Origin: Bacillota bacterium | Lineage (GTDB): Bacteria; Bacillota; UBA5301; JASBVW01 | Assembly (NCBI GenBank): GCA_029961005.1 | Contig: JASBVW010000079.1 | Coordinates: 1 to 6,628, forward strand | Reading direction: 5' to 3' | DNA length: 6,628 bases | Shown: piece by piece, positions 1 to 6,315 of the stretch | Layout of the letters: every line of letters begins with the position of its first letter | Numbering within the stretch: the stretch's first letter is position 1 | Program-made: the position numbers and the translations under genes | The notes under the pieces: model-generated | What the model was told of the DNA's origin: nothing | The model's input: the letters and a program-made list of their open reading frames with translations, nothing else | The model's database searches: none

Positions 1-24
1 TGCTCTCTGGTTTTCTCTACGGCT

Positions 25-777
25 TTACAGCGGGACCACCACGGGAATGCCCTTTACTCTTTCCACCGTCACCGGGACATCATAGAGGGCCGTGATGTTC
101 TCCGGGGTCATGACCTCTCTTCCCCCGCAGGCGAAGATGCACCCGTTCTTTAAGAGCAAAAATTGATCCGCAAACCGCAGGGCCAGATTGAGGTCGTGCA
201 TGACCACCACCGAGGCCAGGTGACGCTCCTGCGTCGCCCTCTTTACGATTTGCAAGACCTCGAACTGGTTCCTGAGATCCAGATTGCTGGTGGGTTCGTC
301 CAGCAAAAGGATCCGGGGTTCCTGGACCAGGGCGCGGGCGATCACCACCTTCTGCAGCTCTCCCCCGCTCAATTCATCCAGGTAACGCAAAGAGAACGCC
401 GACAAGCCGAGCAGCTCCAAAATGCTCTGGACGACTTCCAGATCCTGAGTGGTGGCGTTCCACTTGATGTGGGGCCGCCTGCCCATCAGTACCGCATCAA
501 AGACCGTCCAGCGGGGATTTTGGTGCCTCTGGGCCACATACCCCACCCGCTGGGCCACCTCTGGCCGGCTGAGTTTGGCGAGCTCGTCTTCGCCCAGGAA
601 GATCACCCCCGCCTGCGGCTGCAAAATTTTGTTTAAACACTTGAGCAAAGTGGACTTCCCGGCCCCGTTGTTGCCCAGAATGGCACAGACTTCTCCCCTC
701 TGAACCGCAAATCTGATCTTTTTTAACACGGGGCGGCTGCGGTAACGAAACTCCACCCCATCCACCAAAAGCCTCAT
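25..777 (-). CDS. ABC importer ATPase, FecE/BtuD/FepC type
   Basis: This is the cytoplasmic ATP-hydrolysing subunit of a metal-chelate or corrinoid importer (250 aa, a normal length for the family). All ABC motifs are visible: Walker A GNNGAGKST at residues 35-43, Q-loop Gln83 in GYVAQ, signature LSGGE at 136-140, Walker B ILLLDEP at 156-162, D-loop SNLD at 164-167 and switch His194 in VVMHD. The ATG overlaps the stop of the upstream permease gene by 4 bases (ATGA), so the two are translationally coupled. With the permease and binding protein it forms a complete importer of the siderophore/heme/cobalamin class. The substrate cannot be read from the ATPase; the nearby ferritin and Fe-S/Ni enzyme favour iron, but a corrinoid remains possible. 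The family call is firm and the substrate is open. Confidence 0.95.
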   Translation of the reverse strand: MRLLVDGVEFRYRSRPVLKKIRFAVQRGEVCAILGNNGAGKSTLLKCLNKILQPQAGVIFLGEDELAKLSRPEVAQRVGYVAQRHQNPRWTVFDAVLMGRRPHIKWNATTQDLEVVQSILELLGLSAFSLRYLDELSGGELQKVVIARALVQEPRILLLDEPTSNLDLRNQFEVLQIVKRATQERHLASVVVMHDLNLALRFADQFLLLKNGCIFACGGREVMTPENITALYDVPVTVERVKGIPVVVPL

Positions 778-1847
778 TTTCTGCTATACCCCCTGGCCAG
801 AAGATAAAGGAAAAGAGGAGCTCCCATAAACGAGGTGATGGCGCCCACCGGCAGCACCACGGGGGCAATCACCGTCCTCCCCAAGGTATCGGCCGCCAAG
901 AGCAGGAGCCCGCCCATGGCGCTGGCGGCCGGAAGGAGGAAGCGGTGATCGCCGCCCAGGAGCCGGCGCATCATGTGCGGGGCCACCAGGCCGATGAAGC
1001 CGATAATCCCCAAAAACGCCACCGCCACCGCTGTCACCAGCGATGCCACGAACATCCCGTTCAACCTGACCTTTTCCACCTCCACCCCCAGCGCCTTGGC
1101 CGCCTCCTCGCCGCCGTCCAGGGCGTTGTAGTCCCACCGGTGAGCCAGGAAATAAAGCCAGGCCCCGCCGACCACCGCCGCCATGATCTCCAGCTCCCAC
1201 CAGGAGAGGCGACCCAGGTCGCCAAAGGTCCAGAAGACCAGGGAAGCCACCTGTACTTCCTGCGCAAAGTACTGAAGGAGCGTGGTGGCCGCCGAAAAGA
1301 GGGAACCCAGGGCCACTCCCGCCAGGACCATGGCCTCCGGTGAAACCTCTTTGACCCGGGCCAAAAAGAGGATGACGACGGTAGCGGCCATCGCCCCCCC
1401 AAAGGCCGCCGCGCTGACCAGGTAAGGGTGGTCGATGATCACCGCATCTGCACTGGTGCTCTGGATGCTGCCCGCCCCGAAGGAGATGATGGCCACCGCG
1501 GCGCCGAAGGCAGCCCCCTGGGAGACCCCCAGCGTAAAGGGGGAGGCCAGGGGGTTGCGGAGCAGATTCTGCATGGCGCACCCGGCAACCGCCAACCCCG
1601 CCCCGGCCACCACCGCCCCCAGTACCCGCGGCAAACGGATCTGCCAAACAATGACGTGCAGGCGCCCCTCCGCCCGGCCCAAGAGCGCCTGAAGCACCTG
1701 GGCCGGCGGCAGAGGCGCCGAGCCGGCATTGAGGGCGTAGAGCGCCAGAGCCAGGGTGGCGCAGACGAGCAGGGCAATGACCACGGCCTTTCTTTGGGTG
1801 TATTTCACATAGCCTTCCGCAAGGTTTCCTCCCACCGCCGGCCGCAC
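774..1847 (-). CDS. FecCD/BtuC-family ABC importer permease
   Basis: This is the membrane subunit that forms the translocation path of a type II importer (357 aa; the family is usually about 330-350 aa). After a short charged N-terminus, the first membrane helix spans about residues 21-41. The classic FecCD block follows at about 71-116, with RLPR, GAGLAVAGCAMQ, RNPLASP and LGVSQGA. Near the C-terminus are GFIGLVAPHMMRR, a DTLGR segment, LPVG and GAPLF, also family hallmarks; the Glu common before LPVG is Val here. About ten hydrophobic helices are expected. The GTG start was chosen because a GGGGAGG ribosome site lies 7 bases upstream. A later GTG (codon 14) is possible but has no comparable site. 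The gene lies 39 bp after the binding-protein gene and overlaps the ATPase gene, so the three form one operon. The substrate is probably an iron chelate or corrinoid (inference). Confidence 0.95.
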   Translation of the reverse strand: MRPAVGGNLAEGYVKYTQRKAVVIALLVCATLALALYALNAGSAPLPPAQVLQALLGRAEGRLHVIVWQIRLPRVLGAVVAGAGLAVAGCAMQNLLRNPLASPFTLGVSQGAAFGAAVAIISFGAGSIQSTSADAVIIDHPYLVSAAAFGGAMAATVVILFLARVKEVSPEAMVLAGVALGSLFSAATTLLQYFAQEVQVASLVFWTFGDLGRLSWWELEIMAAVVGGAWLYFLAHRWDYNALDGGEEAAKALGVEVEKVRLNGMFVASLVTAVAVAFLGIIGFIGLVAPHMMRRLLGGDHRFLLPAASAMGGLLLLAADTLGRTVIAPVVLPVGAITSFMGAPLFLYLLARGYSRK

Positions 1848-1886
1848 TTTCCCGCCTCCCCTCGCGCTCCGCAGCCCTTCTCTCCT

Positions 1887-3011
1887 TTAATCCCCGGCCG
1901 GGGGTGGGAAGTCCAGCTTCTTGAACCCGCCGTAGTCCTTGGCCATCTGCTCATAGACCGGCCTGCCCAGCAGGAAGCGGTAAATCTCGTCGGCCTTCCG
2001 GGCCGGATCGACGTCTTGGAACCGCTCGGGAAAGATCACCTTACCGGCGTAATAGGCATCGGCCACGGCGGTGTCAAGGTTGGTGGTGTAGTAATTGTAA
2101 GGCAGCAGGCCGTAAACCCTGCCCTGGCGGAAAGCCTGCAGGGACTGGTAGAAGCGCGGGTTCTTTCGGTAGTCCTCCAGCACCAGGTTCAAGCCACCCT
2201 GGTCGAGAAAGATCAGCTCAGGGTCCCAGAGCAGAAGCTTTTCCCGGTCAATCATCAGGCTCCCCGCTCGGCCCGTCTCGTCCGCCACATTGCGGGCATT
2301 GATGGCCGTAAAAGGTGGGTACTGGGCCTGGGTGCTCTCGATGCCGTGGCTCCCTTTCATACTTACCGCGCCCACATAGACCTTCGGTTTCTGCTCTAAA
2401 GGAATGCCCTGCGTCCTTGCCTGCAGATCTTGCTGGCACTTCTGCAGGTAGCTCACCACCTCCTGGGCCCTTTTTTCTTTCCCGATGACCCGGCCAATCA
2501 GCAGGAGCGACTGGTAGACCGCCTCATCAAAGGTGGCCAGCCGGCCATAGCTCAACACCACCACCGGGATGCCGGTCTTGGCCTGGAGTTCGTCGGCCTT
2601 GGCCCTATCCACCAGGTAAGCCACAAAAATCACGTCGGGGTTAATGCTGACTAGCTTTTCTGCGTCCGGGGTGGAGTCAGGCCCTCCCGGCCCGATGGTA
2701 GGCAGCTTCGCCAGCTCGGGATGAGCCAGGAGATAAGGCCGGCCGGTCGGCTGCCTTTTTTCCAGCTCTTCTACGCCTACCACCCTCTCTGCGCCATCCA
2801 CATAGCAAACCAGCCTCAACGCCCCGGGGCCGATGGCCACCACCCTCTGAGCCGGAACCGGTACCTCTACCTCCCGGCCGGCCAGATCAACCAGCCTGGC
2901 CTTGCGGGGCGCAGCTTCAGCCTCCCGGCTCCCGCCGCCGGCCCCGACCGCAAGAACCAGCGCCAAGCCTAAAGCAAGCGCCACACCTCTGACTTTTACC
3001 CTTTGCTTCAC
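1887..3011 (-). CDS. Substrate-binding protein of FepB/BtuF type (COG0614-like)
   Basis: This is the extracytoplasmic binding protein that captures the ligand and delivers it to the FecCD-type permease (374 aa). A positive N-terminus and hydrophobic core (about residues 10-25) make a signal peptide. No cysteine is present in a lipobox position: the end of the core reads AVGAGGGS, followed by EAEAA, which would suit signal peptidase I. The mature part opens with DLAGREVEVP and QRVVAIGPGALRLV, typical of this class. A helix-rich region around 150-200 (long linker helix FDEAVYQSLLLIGRVIG) joins the two lobes, and the C-terminal lobe carries the YNYYTTNLDTAVADAYYAGK segment and a PERF..D..P..KADEIYRF block. 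The GTG start is preceded by a GGGGGG tract about 6 bases away, just after a terminator hairpin. The ligand is unknown; iron chelate, corrinoid or another metal complex would all fit. Confidence 0.9.
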   Translation of the reverse strand: MKQRVKVRGVALALGLALVLAVGAGGGSREAEAAPRKARLVDLAGREVEVPVPAQRVVAIGPGALRLVCYVDGAERVVGVEELEKRQPTGRPYLLAHPELAKLPTIGPGGPDSTPDAEKLVSINPDVIFVAYLVDRAKADELQAKTGIPVVVLSYGRLATFDEAVYQSLLLIGRVIGKEKRAQEVVSYLQKCQQDLQARTQGIPLEQKPKVYVGAVSMKGSHGIESTQAQYPPFTAINARNVADETGRAGSLMIDREKLLLWDPELIFLDQGGLNLVLEDYRKNPRFYQSLQAFRQGRVYGLLPYNYYTTNLDTAVADAYYAGKVIFPERFQDVDPARKADEIYRFLLGRPVYEQMAKDYGGFKKLDFPPPAGD

Positions 3012-3025
3012 CTTTTTCCCCCCTT

Positions 3026-3073
3026 AAAAACAAGACACGAAGGCCTCCCTGCTGCTGCAGGGTGACCTTCGTG
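3026..3073 (-). terminator. Intrinsic terminator between cooS and the importer operon
   Basis: On the minus strand a perfect 8-bp stem CACGAAGG/CCTTCGTG encloses a small internal loop and a second 6-bp stem CCCTGC/GCAGGG with an AGCA loop. The structure is followed by TCTTGTTTTT. This is a strong rho-independent terminator by shape. It ends only 14 bases before the GTG of the binding-protein gene. It may therefore end the cooS transcript, or act as the terminator of an attenuator controlling the importer. Confidence 0.85.
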
Positions 3074-3080
3074 GTCTCTT

Positions 3081-3200
3081 CCGGTCCTTTGCGGGCCTCG
3101 ACGCTCTCCCCTCCGCCTCGCCGGGCCTTCCTGGCCCGCTCTTCACCTCGGCGGGAGGGTACCGCCCTTTCGGTTTGAGGTAGTTATTCGCCGGGACCGG
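3081..3200 (-). promoter_or_regulatory. Structured RNA leader, class not recognised
   Basis: The 200-bp gap between cooS and the importer has no gene but can fold extensively as minus-strand RNA. CCGGTCC (3194-3200) can pair with GGACCGG (3081-3087), closing a domain of about 106 nt. Inside it, ACCTC/GAGGT closes a sub-domain with hairpins CC-GAAA-GG and GGCGG/CCGCC, followed by a strong hairpin CGGGCC-AGGAA-GGCCCG. GAAGGCC at 3124-3130 could alternatively pair with GGCCTTC in the 3' arm of the terminator at 3039-3045, which would give a switch. I could not match it to the consensus of any riboswitch I know (cobalamin, Moco, glycine, c-di-GMP, T-box). It could also be only GC-rich spacer with chance pairing. 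Confidence 0.4.
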
Positions 3201-3212
3201 GAAAATTCCTCC

Positions 3213-5114
3213 TCACAGACCCAAGGCCTTCCGCTTGCCCTCGATATGGGCCGCCATGGCCTCGGCAGCCTTGACCGGATCGGGTTCGACGAGGAACTTG
3301 CCTCCGGTCAAATTTTCCAGGTCTTCCGTCAGGACCTTGGTCACCAGCGAGCTTCCCGTCACGGGCGGAATCGGAGCCAGGTGCGTCAAGAGCCCCAGGG
3401 CCACGGCAAAGATCCCGTCCGCCACCGCCTTCTGCTCCAGGTACTCCGGGGCTGAGGCCGCCACGGGAAGTTGGGCCGGGTCCACGCCCAGGGCGCCGGC
3501 GATGGCCCCCACGGCCAGGGCGATGCGGCCGATGTCCACGCAGGAACCGAAGTTAAGGCAGGGCGGGATGCCGAGGGCTTGGCAGACGGAACGCAACCCC
3601 TCCCCGGCCAGTTCCGCCGCCTCCGGGCGCATCAGCCCTTCGCTCTGCACCGCAGAACTGACGCAGCCCGCGTTGAGGACCAGGATATCGCGCCGGATCA
3701 GCTCCCGGGTCAGGGCCACCGAGGCGAAATCGTGGCCGTTGCGGTTGTTGGTGCAGCCCACCACCGCCGCGATGCCCCGAATGGAGCCGGACCGGACGGA
3801 TGCCAGGAGCGGGTCCAGGCTGCCGCCCAGGGCGTCCAGGATGGCCTCCACCGAGAACCCGGCCAGGACGTCCGCCCGGTAAGGCGGGATGTGCACGCGG
3901 CTCGAGCCGTCAGCGGCCCGCCGCCGGTAAGCTTCCACTGCCAGGCGGATGAGCTCCTGCGCCTGTTCTCGGGCCTTGACCGGATCGTAGTCCACGTGCT
4001 CCTCCACCCCGTCCAGGCGCAGGATCCTGTCCACGCTGACCAGCCGGGTATGGAAGCGGTCGGCCGCCAGCTTCAGGGCGGGGATGGAGCAGTTCATGTC
4101 CATCATCACCAGATCCACGGCGCCGGTGGCCACCAGGAACTCCTGCGTTATCCAGTTGCCGGTCTGGCCGGCAAAGCCGCGGGCGGTGGTCTTCATCCGC
4201 TGCAAAAGCTCCTGGCCGGTGCACATGGAGCCCAGGACCCGGATTCCCTTGGCTCCTGCCTCCCGGGCCAAGGCCTGCATCTCCTCCCGCTGCGCCTCCT
4301 GGAGGACCGCTGTCGCCATGAGAGGAACGTGGCCGTGGGCTACGATGTTGACATAGGCCGGGTCGAGGATCCCCAGGTCAGCCTGGCTGCGGGTCGGTGC
4401 GGGCGTGCCCAGCAGGATGTCCTGCAGGGTGACGGTTCCGATCAGCCCCAAGAACCCGGTCGCCAGGGCAAGGCGCAGGGCCGTCAGTAAGAGGTCGATG
4501 GGGTCGGAGTCGATATTGGTCATGGACTTGGTCAGGGCATCGCGCACTTCGGCGAGGACGCCCCCGGGAATGACGCCCAGCCTGGCCCAGATCTCCTTCC
4601 GGGCGGGCGGAGCCAGCTTCTCTACCAGGAGCAAGGGCTCATCCGCCGCTTTGCGCAGCTCCGCCAACATCAGATCGGCCAACTCAGCCGCCAGCCGCTC
4701 GGCGGGTAGGTTGGCATTCAGCCCCAGGGCGGAGGCTACTTCCCGGAGCTTTTGCTCATTCTGGAGGCGGAAGGGGCCCTGGCCGGCCGCTGCGGCTTTA
4801 ATCGTCCGGCAGACCTCCTCCAGGTGGTGGGTATAGGCCGCCGCCCCGTGGGTGGCCAACCGCACCAGATTGCGGGCCACGATGGTATCCGCCGTCGCCC
4901 CGCAGATGCCCCGCGGCGCCTGGGGGGTGATGCGGCAGGGGCCGTGGCTGCACAACTGGCAGCAGATCCCCTCTTGACCGAACTTGCACTGCGGCTGCTG
5001 ATCCCGGTAGCGGTCGAAGACGGTGGGCAGATTCAGCTCCCGCGTGCGGGCGTACATCTCCTCAATAGAGCGGTGTGCGCTGACAGGGCTGTTTCCATTG
5101 TAGTTCTGTGCCAA
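3213..5114 (-). CDS. cooS: Anaerobic carbon-monoxide dehydrogenase catalytic subunit, divergent CooS
   Basis: The family catalyses CO + H2O to CO2 + 2H+ + 2e- on a Ni-Fe-S C-cluster as a cytoplasmic homodimer. Numbering here counts from the TTG at 5120. The D-cluster cysteines are Cys45 and Cys53, and the B-cluster cysteines are Cys54, 57, 62 and 73. All C-cluster ligands are present: His264 (HGHVP), Cys300 (CTGQE), Cys344, Cys456 (GCTNN), Cys486 and Cys527 (GSCVD), plus active-site Lys564 and the THLAPIPPVTGS segment. The length of about 633-635 aa is normal. Oddities by eye against CODH-II: catalytic His93 corresponds to Tyr96 (codon TAT), and the later ladder histidines to His99, Glu102 and Arg105; the usual CCTGNE is MCTGQE. 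The start was set at the TTG at 5114, 8 bases from GGGGAGGA; the TTG at 5120 is only 2 bases from it. No cooC, cooF or acs gene is nearby. The family is certain; CO-oxidising activity is not. Confidence 0.93.
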   Translation of the reverse strand: MAQNYNGNSPVSAHRSIEEMYARTRELNLPTVFDRYRDQQPQCKFGQEGICCQLCSHGPCRITPQAPRGICGATADTIVARNLVRLATHGAAAYTHHLEEVCRTIKAAAAGQGPFRLQNEQKLREVASALGLNANLPAERLAAELADLMLAELRKAADEPLLLVEKLAPPARKEIWARLGVIPGGVLAEVRDALTKSMTNIDSDPIDLLLTALRLALATGFLGLIGTVTLQDILLGTPAPTRSQADLGILDPAYVNIVAHGHVPLMATAVLQEAQREEMQALAREAGAKGIRVLGSMCTGQELLQRMKTTARGFAGQTGNWITQEFLVATGAVDLVMMDMNCSIPALKLAADRFHTRLVSVDRILRLDGVEEHVDYDPVKAREQAQELIRLAVEAYRRRAADGSSRVHIPPYRADVLAGFSVEAILDALGGSLDPLLASVRSGSIRGIAAVVGCTNNRNGHDFASVALTRELIRRDILVLNAGCVSSAVQSEGLMRPEAAELAGEGLRSVCQALGIPPCLNFGSCVDIGRIALAVGAIAGALGVDPAQLPVAASAPEYLEQKAVADGIFAVALGLLTHLAPIPPVTGSSLVTKVLTEDLENLTGGKFLVEPDPVKAAEAMAAHIEGKRKALGL

Positions 5115-5176
5115 GGTCAATTCCTCCCCTTTCTCCTCGTGGCGGGGCTTTGGCCGGACAGAGGCGGCCGCCGCCC

Positions 5177-5206
5177 CAAAATATTACTTTGTTGGTTATA
5201 TTATGG
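5177..5206. promoter_or_regulatory. Candidate Rrf2 operator upstream of cooS
   Basis: An AT-rich inverted repeat sits in GC-rich surroundings, 63 bp upstream of the cooS start. The arms are AAAATAT and ATATTAT separated by 13 bp. Extended outward they become CCCCAAAATAT (5174-5184) and ATATTATGGGG (5198-5208), pairing at 10 of 11 positions. The 30-bp block matches the one before the Rrf2 gene (5737-5766) at 20 of 30 positions, with the same half-site spacing and a shared ACTT in the spacer. The 11-mer CATAATATAAC occurs exactly in both, on opposite strands. No clean -35/-10 pair was seen here, but the cooS promoter probably overlaps it. Confidence 0.6.
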
Positions 5207-5254
5207 GGTAAAAAGAGAGGCGCAGGGCAAAGTACGAACCGCCGCCTGTCCGGC

Positions 5255-5719
5255 TCAGGGCGCGCCCACCGAGCCGGCTTGCGCCTTTTCGCCGTCCTGG
5301 CGCTCCGCCAAGGCGCGCCGGGCCGCCACCAGGTCAGCGATGGTGGTGCTTCCCAGCACGGAGAGCATCGCCTCTTGAGCCCGCGCCCAGACCTGGCGCA
5401 AGGGGCAGCCGTCCATGCGGGTGCACACCCCCTCCGCCACGAGGCATCGCCTGACCGCCACCGGACCCTGAATGAGCTCGATCACCCGGGCCATCTGGAT
5501 CTCCTCCGGCTTGACCGCCAGGCGGCCACCGCCGCCCAGGCCGCGCTGCCCCTCCACCAGCCCGTGGCGGGCCAGCGTGGCCATGAGCTGGGGGATCAAC
5601 TTGGGCGGAATCCCCTGGCGCTCGGCCACGACCCGGGAAGCGACGTACTCCCCCGGCGGGGCGGAGGCCAACTCCACCAAGGCGGAAAGGGCGTACTCCG
5701 CCTTGCGCGTCACCTCCAC
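5255..5719 (-). CDS. Rrf2-family transcriptional regulator, probable Fe-S sensor
   Basis: This is a 154-aa DNA-binding regulator of the IscR/NsrR/RsrR type. The N-terminus VTRKAEYALSALVELA matches the Rrf2 opening. A winged helix covers about residues 26-70 (VVAERQGIPPKLIPQLMATLARHGLVEGQRG). The wing reads GGGGRLA, with Gly where GGY/GGF is common. Three cysteines, Cys92, Cys99 and Cys105 (CX6CX5C), sit where Rrf2 proteins bind a [2Fe-2S] or [4Fe-4S] cluster. The GTG start at 5719 is chosen because GGGGAGG lies 7 bases upstream and the protein then begins at the family's usual point; the open frame extends further but has no homology there. It lies between ferritin and cooS, with its own promoter overlapped by inverted repeats, so autoregulation is likely. 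The signal (iron/Fe-S status, NO, redox or CO) cannot be read from sequence. Confidence 0.92.
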   Translation of the reverse strand: MEVTRKAEYALSALVELASAPPGEYVASRVVAERQGIPPKLIPQLMATLARHGLVEGQRGLGGGGRLAVKPEEIQMARVIELIQGPVAVRRCLVAEGVCTRMDGCPLRQVWARAQEAMLSVLGSTTIADLVAARRALAERQDGEKAQAGSVGAP

Positions 5720-5736
5720 CAGACCACCTCCCCTCT

Positions 5737-5766
5737 CATAATATAACTTGTAGGATAATATTATCC
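5737..5766. promoter_or_regulatory. Candidate Rrf2 operator in the rrf2 promoter
   Basis: ATAATAT (5738-5744) and ATATTAT (5758-5764) form an inverted repeat with a 13-bp spacer, the same architecture as the site upstream of cooS. It overlaps the -10 box and the expected start of transcription, so a bound protein would block the promoter. The near edge lies 18 bp from the GTG, next to the ribosome site. Binding by the Rrf2 protein is inferred from the shared motif and position. Confidence 0.6.
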
Positions 5767-5791
5767 TAACCGGAAATCCTCGTTCTGTCAA
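5763..5791 (-). promoter_or_regulatory. Promoter of the Rrf2 gene with an 18-bp palindrome
   Basis: On the minus strand a perfect -35 TTGACA (5786-5791) is followed after exactly 17 bp by TAGGAT (5763-5768), matching the -10 consensus at 4 of 6 positions. The -10 box is the outer end of a perfect 18-bp palindrome, TAGGATAATATTATCCTA (5751-5768). Transcription would start near 5756, giving a leader of about 37 nt. This palindrome is a second candidate for the repressor site, overlapping the half-site pair at 5737-5766. Confidence 0.7.
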
Positions 5792-5813
5792 CCCCGGGGA
5801 GCCGGAGGAAATC

Positions 5814-5829
5814 CCACCCGGCCGGGTGG
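5814..5829 (-). terminator. Hairpin after the ferritin gene, weak terminator candidate
   Basis: A perfect 16-bp palindrome, CCACCC-GGCC-GGGTGG, lies 14 bp past the ferritin stop. It would form a 6-bp GC-rich hairpin. Only a short ATTT follows on the minus strand rather than a U-run, so termination would be weak. It could instead protect the 3' end of the transcript. Confidence 0.35.
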
Positions 5830-5843
5830 AGCCCCACAGCCGT

Positions 5844-6284
5844 TCACCGGTAAGCCCGGTTGACCTTCGAGATGCCCAGGGCCTTCTCCAGGTCGATGAT
5901 GTGCTCTTGCTCCACCAGGGCGATCTCCCTGACGACCTGGGCCACGTCGTAGAGCTGCAGGGACTCCAGTTGCTCGATCCGCTCCAGATAGCGCCGCAGG
6001 GCGTCGTACTCGGCCTCCAGATCCTGCCGCAACATTTCCCGGTTGTCCAGAGAGGTTCTGATCTCCTCCACCCGCACCGTGGGCACCCCGCCCAGGTACT
6101 GGATCTGGTCTGAGAGGCGCACCGCGTGCTCATGCTCCTCCTGGGCATGTTGGAGCTCTTCCTCTATCACCGCAAAGTACTCCGCTCCCGTCAGCATGGC
6201 GGCGTGCTGAATGTATTGGATCATGGCGGCGTACTCCCAAGAGAGGTCCAGGTTCAAGAGCCGGATCATCTGTTCCCTGTCCAC
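5844..6284 (-). CDS. Bacterioferritin-like di-iron protein
   Basis: This is a 146-aa four-helix ferritin-like protein, expected to oxidise and store iron or to consume peroxide/oxygen. The full set of ferroxidase ligands can be placed by eye against E. coli bacterioferritin: Glu17 in helix A, Glu50-X2-His53 in helix B, Glu92 in helix C (EAEYD), and Glu125-X2-His128 in helix D. The stretch HAVRLSDQIQYLGGVP after helix B parallels the bacterioferritin ADRYIERILFLEGLP. The residue equivalent to the heme ligand Met52 is His51. The protein is about 12 residues shorter than typical bacterioferritin at the C-terminus. The GTG start places Glu17 where E. coli has Glu18; an in-frame ATG at codon 6 has AGGGA before it and is an alternative. 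Its neighbour is an Fe-S-type regulator, consistent with an iron or oxidative-stress role. Whether it forms a 24-mer cage or a smaller assembly is unknown. Confidence 0.85.
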   Translation of the reverse strand: MDREQMIRLLNLDLSWEYAAMIQYIQHAAMLTGAEYFAVIEEELQHAQEEHEHAVRLSDQIQYLGGVPTVRVEEIRTSLDNREMLRQDLEAEYDALRRYLERIEQLESLQLYDVAQVVREIALVEQEHIIDLEKALGISKVNRAYR

Positions 6285-6315
6285 AAGCCCACCCCCACTT
6301 CAGGTTTTTTCCGCC

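Noticed and set aside
163..636. Long plus-strand open frames opposite the importer and cooS genes (for example 163-636, 1428-2399, 3471-4490)
   Set aside because: They mirror strongly supported minus-strand genes, have low-complexity His/Gln/Arg-rich translations and lack family motifs. They are a by-product of high GC.
3081..3200. Cobalamin riboswitch or T-box upstream of the importer
   Set aside because: Short resemblances exist (GCCAGGA, GGGCGGTACC), but the cobalamin core blocks are absent, and there is no T-box specifier stem or complete TGGNACCGCG element.
5210..5247. Terminator between rrf2 and cooS
   Set aside because: A 5-bp AGGCG/CGCCT pairing is followed by a T5 run on the minus strand, but the loop is about 20 nt and the inner bases do not pair. 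Too weak to call.
5115..5254. CooA-type (CO-sensing CRP/FNR) site upstream of cooS
   Set aside because: No CRP/FNR-like TGT(C/G)A-N6-T(C/G)ACA repeat is visible in the interval; only the AT-rich inverted repeat shared with rrf2 is present.
5720..6148. N-terminal extension of the Rrf2 reading frame back to 6148
   Set aside because: The extension runs through the promoter and into the ferritin gene in another frame. The GTG at 5719 has a good ribosome site and gives the normal family N-terminus.
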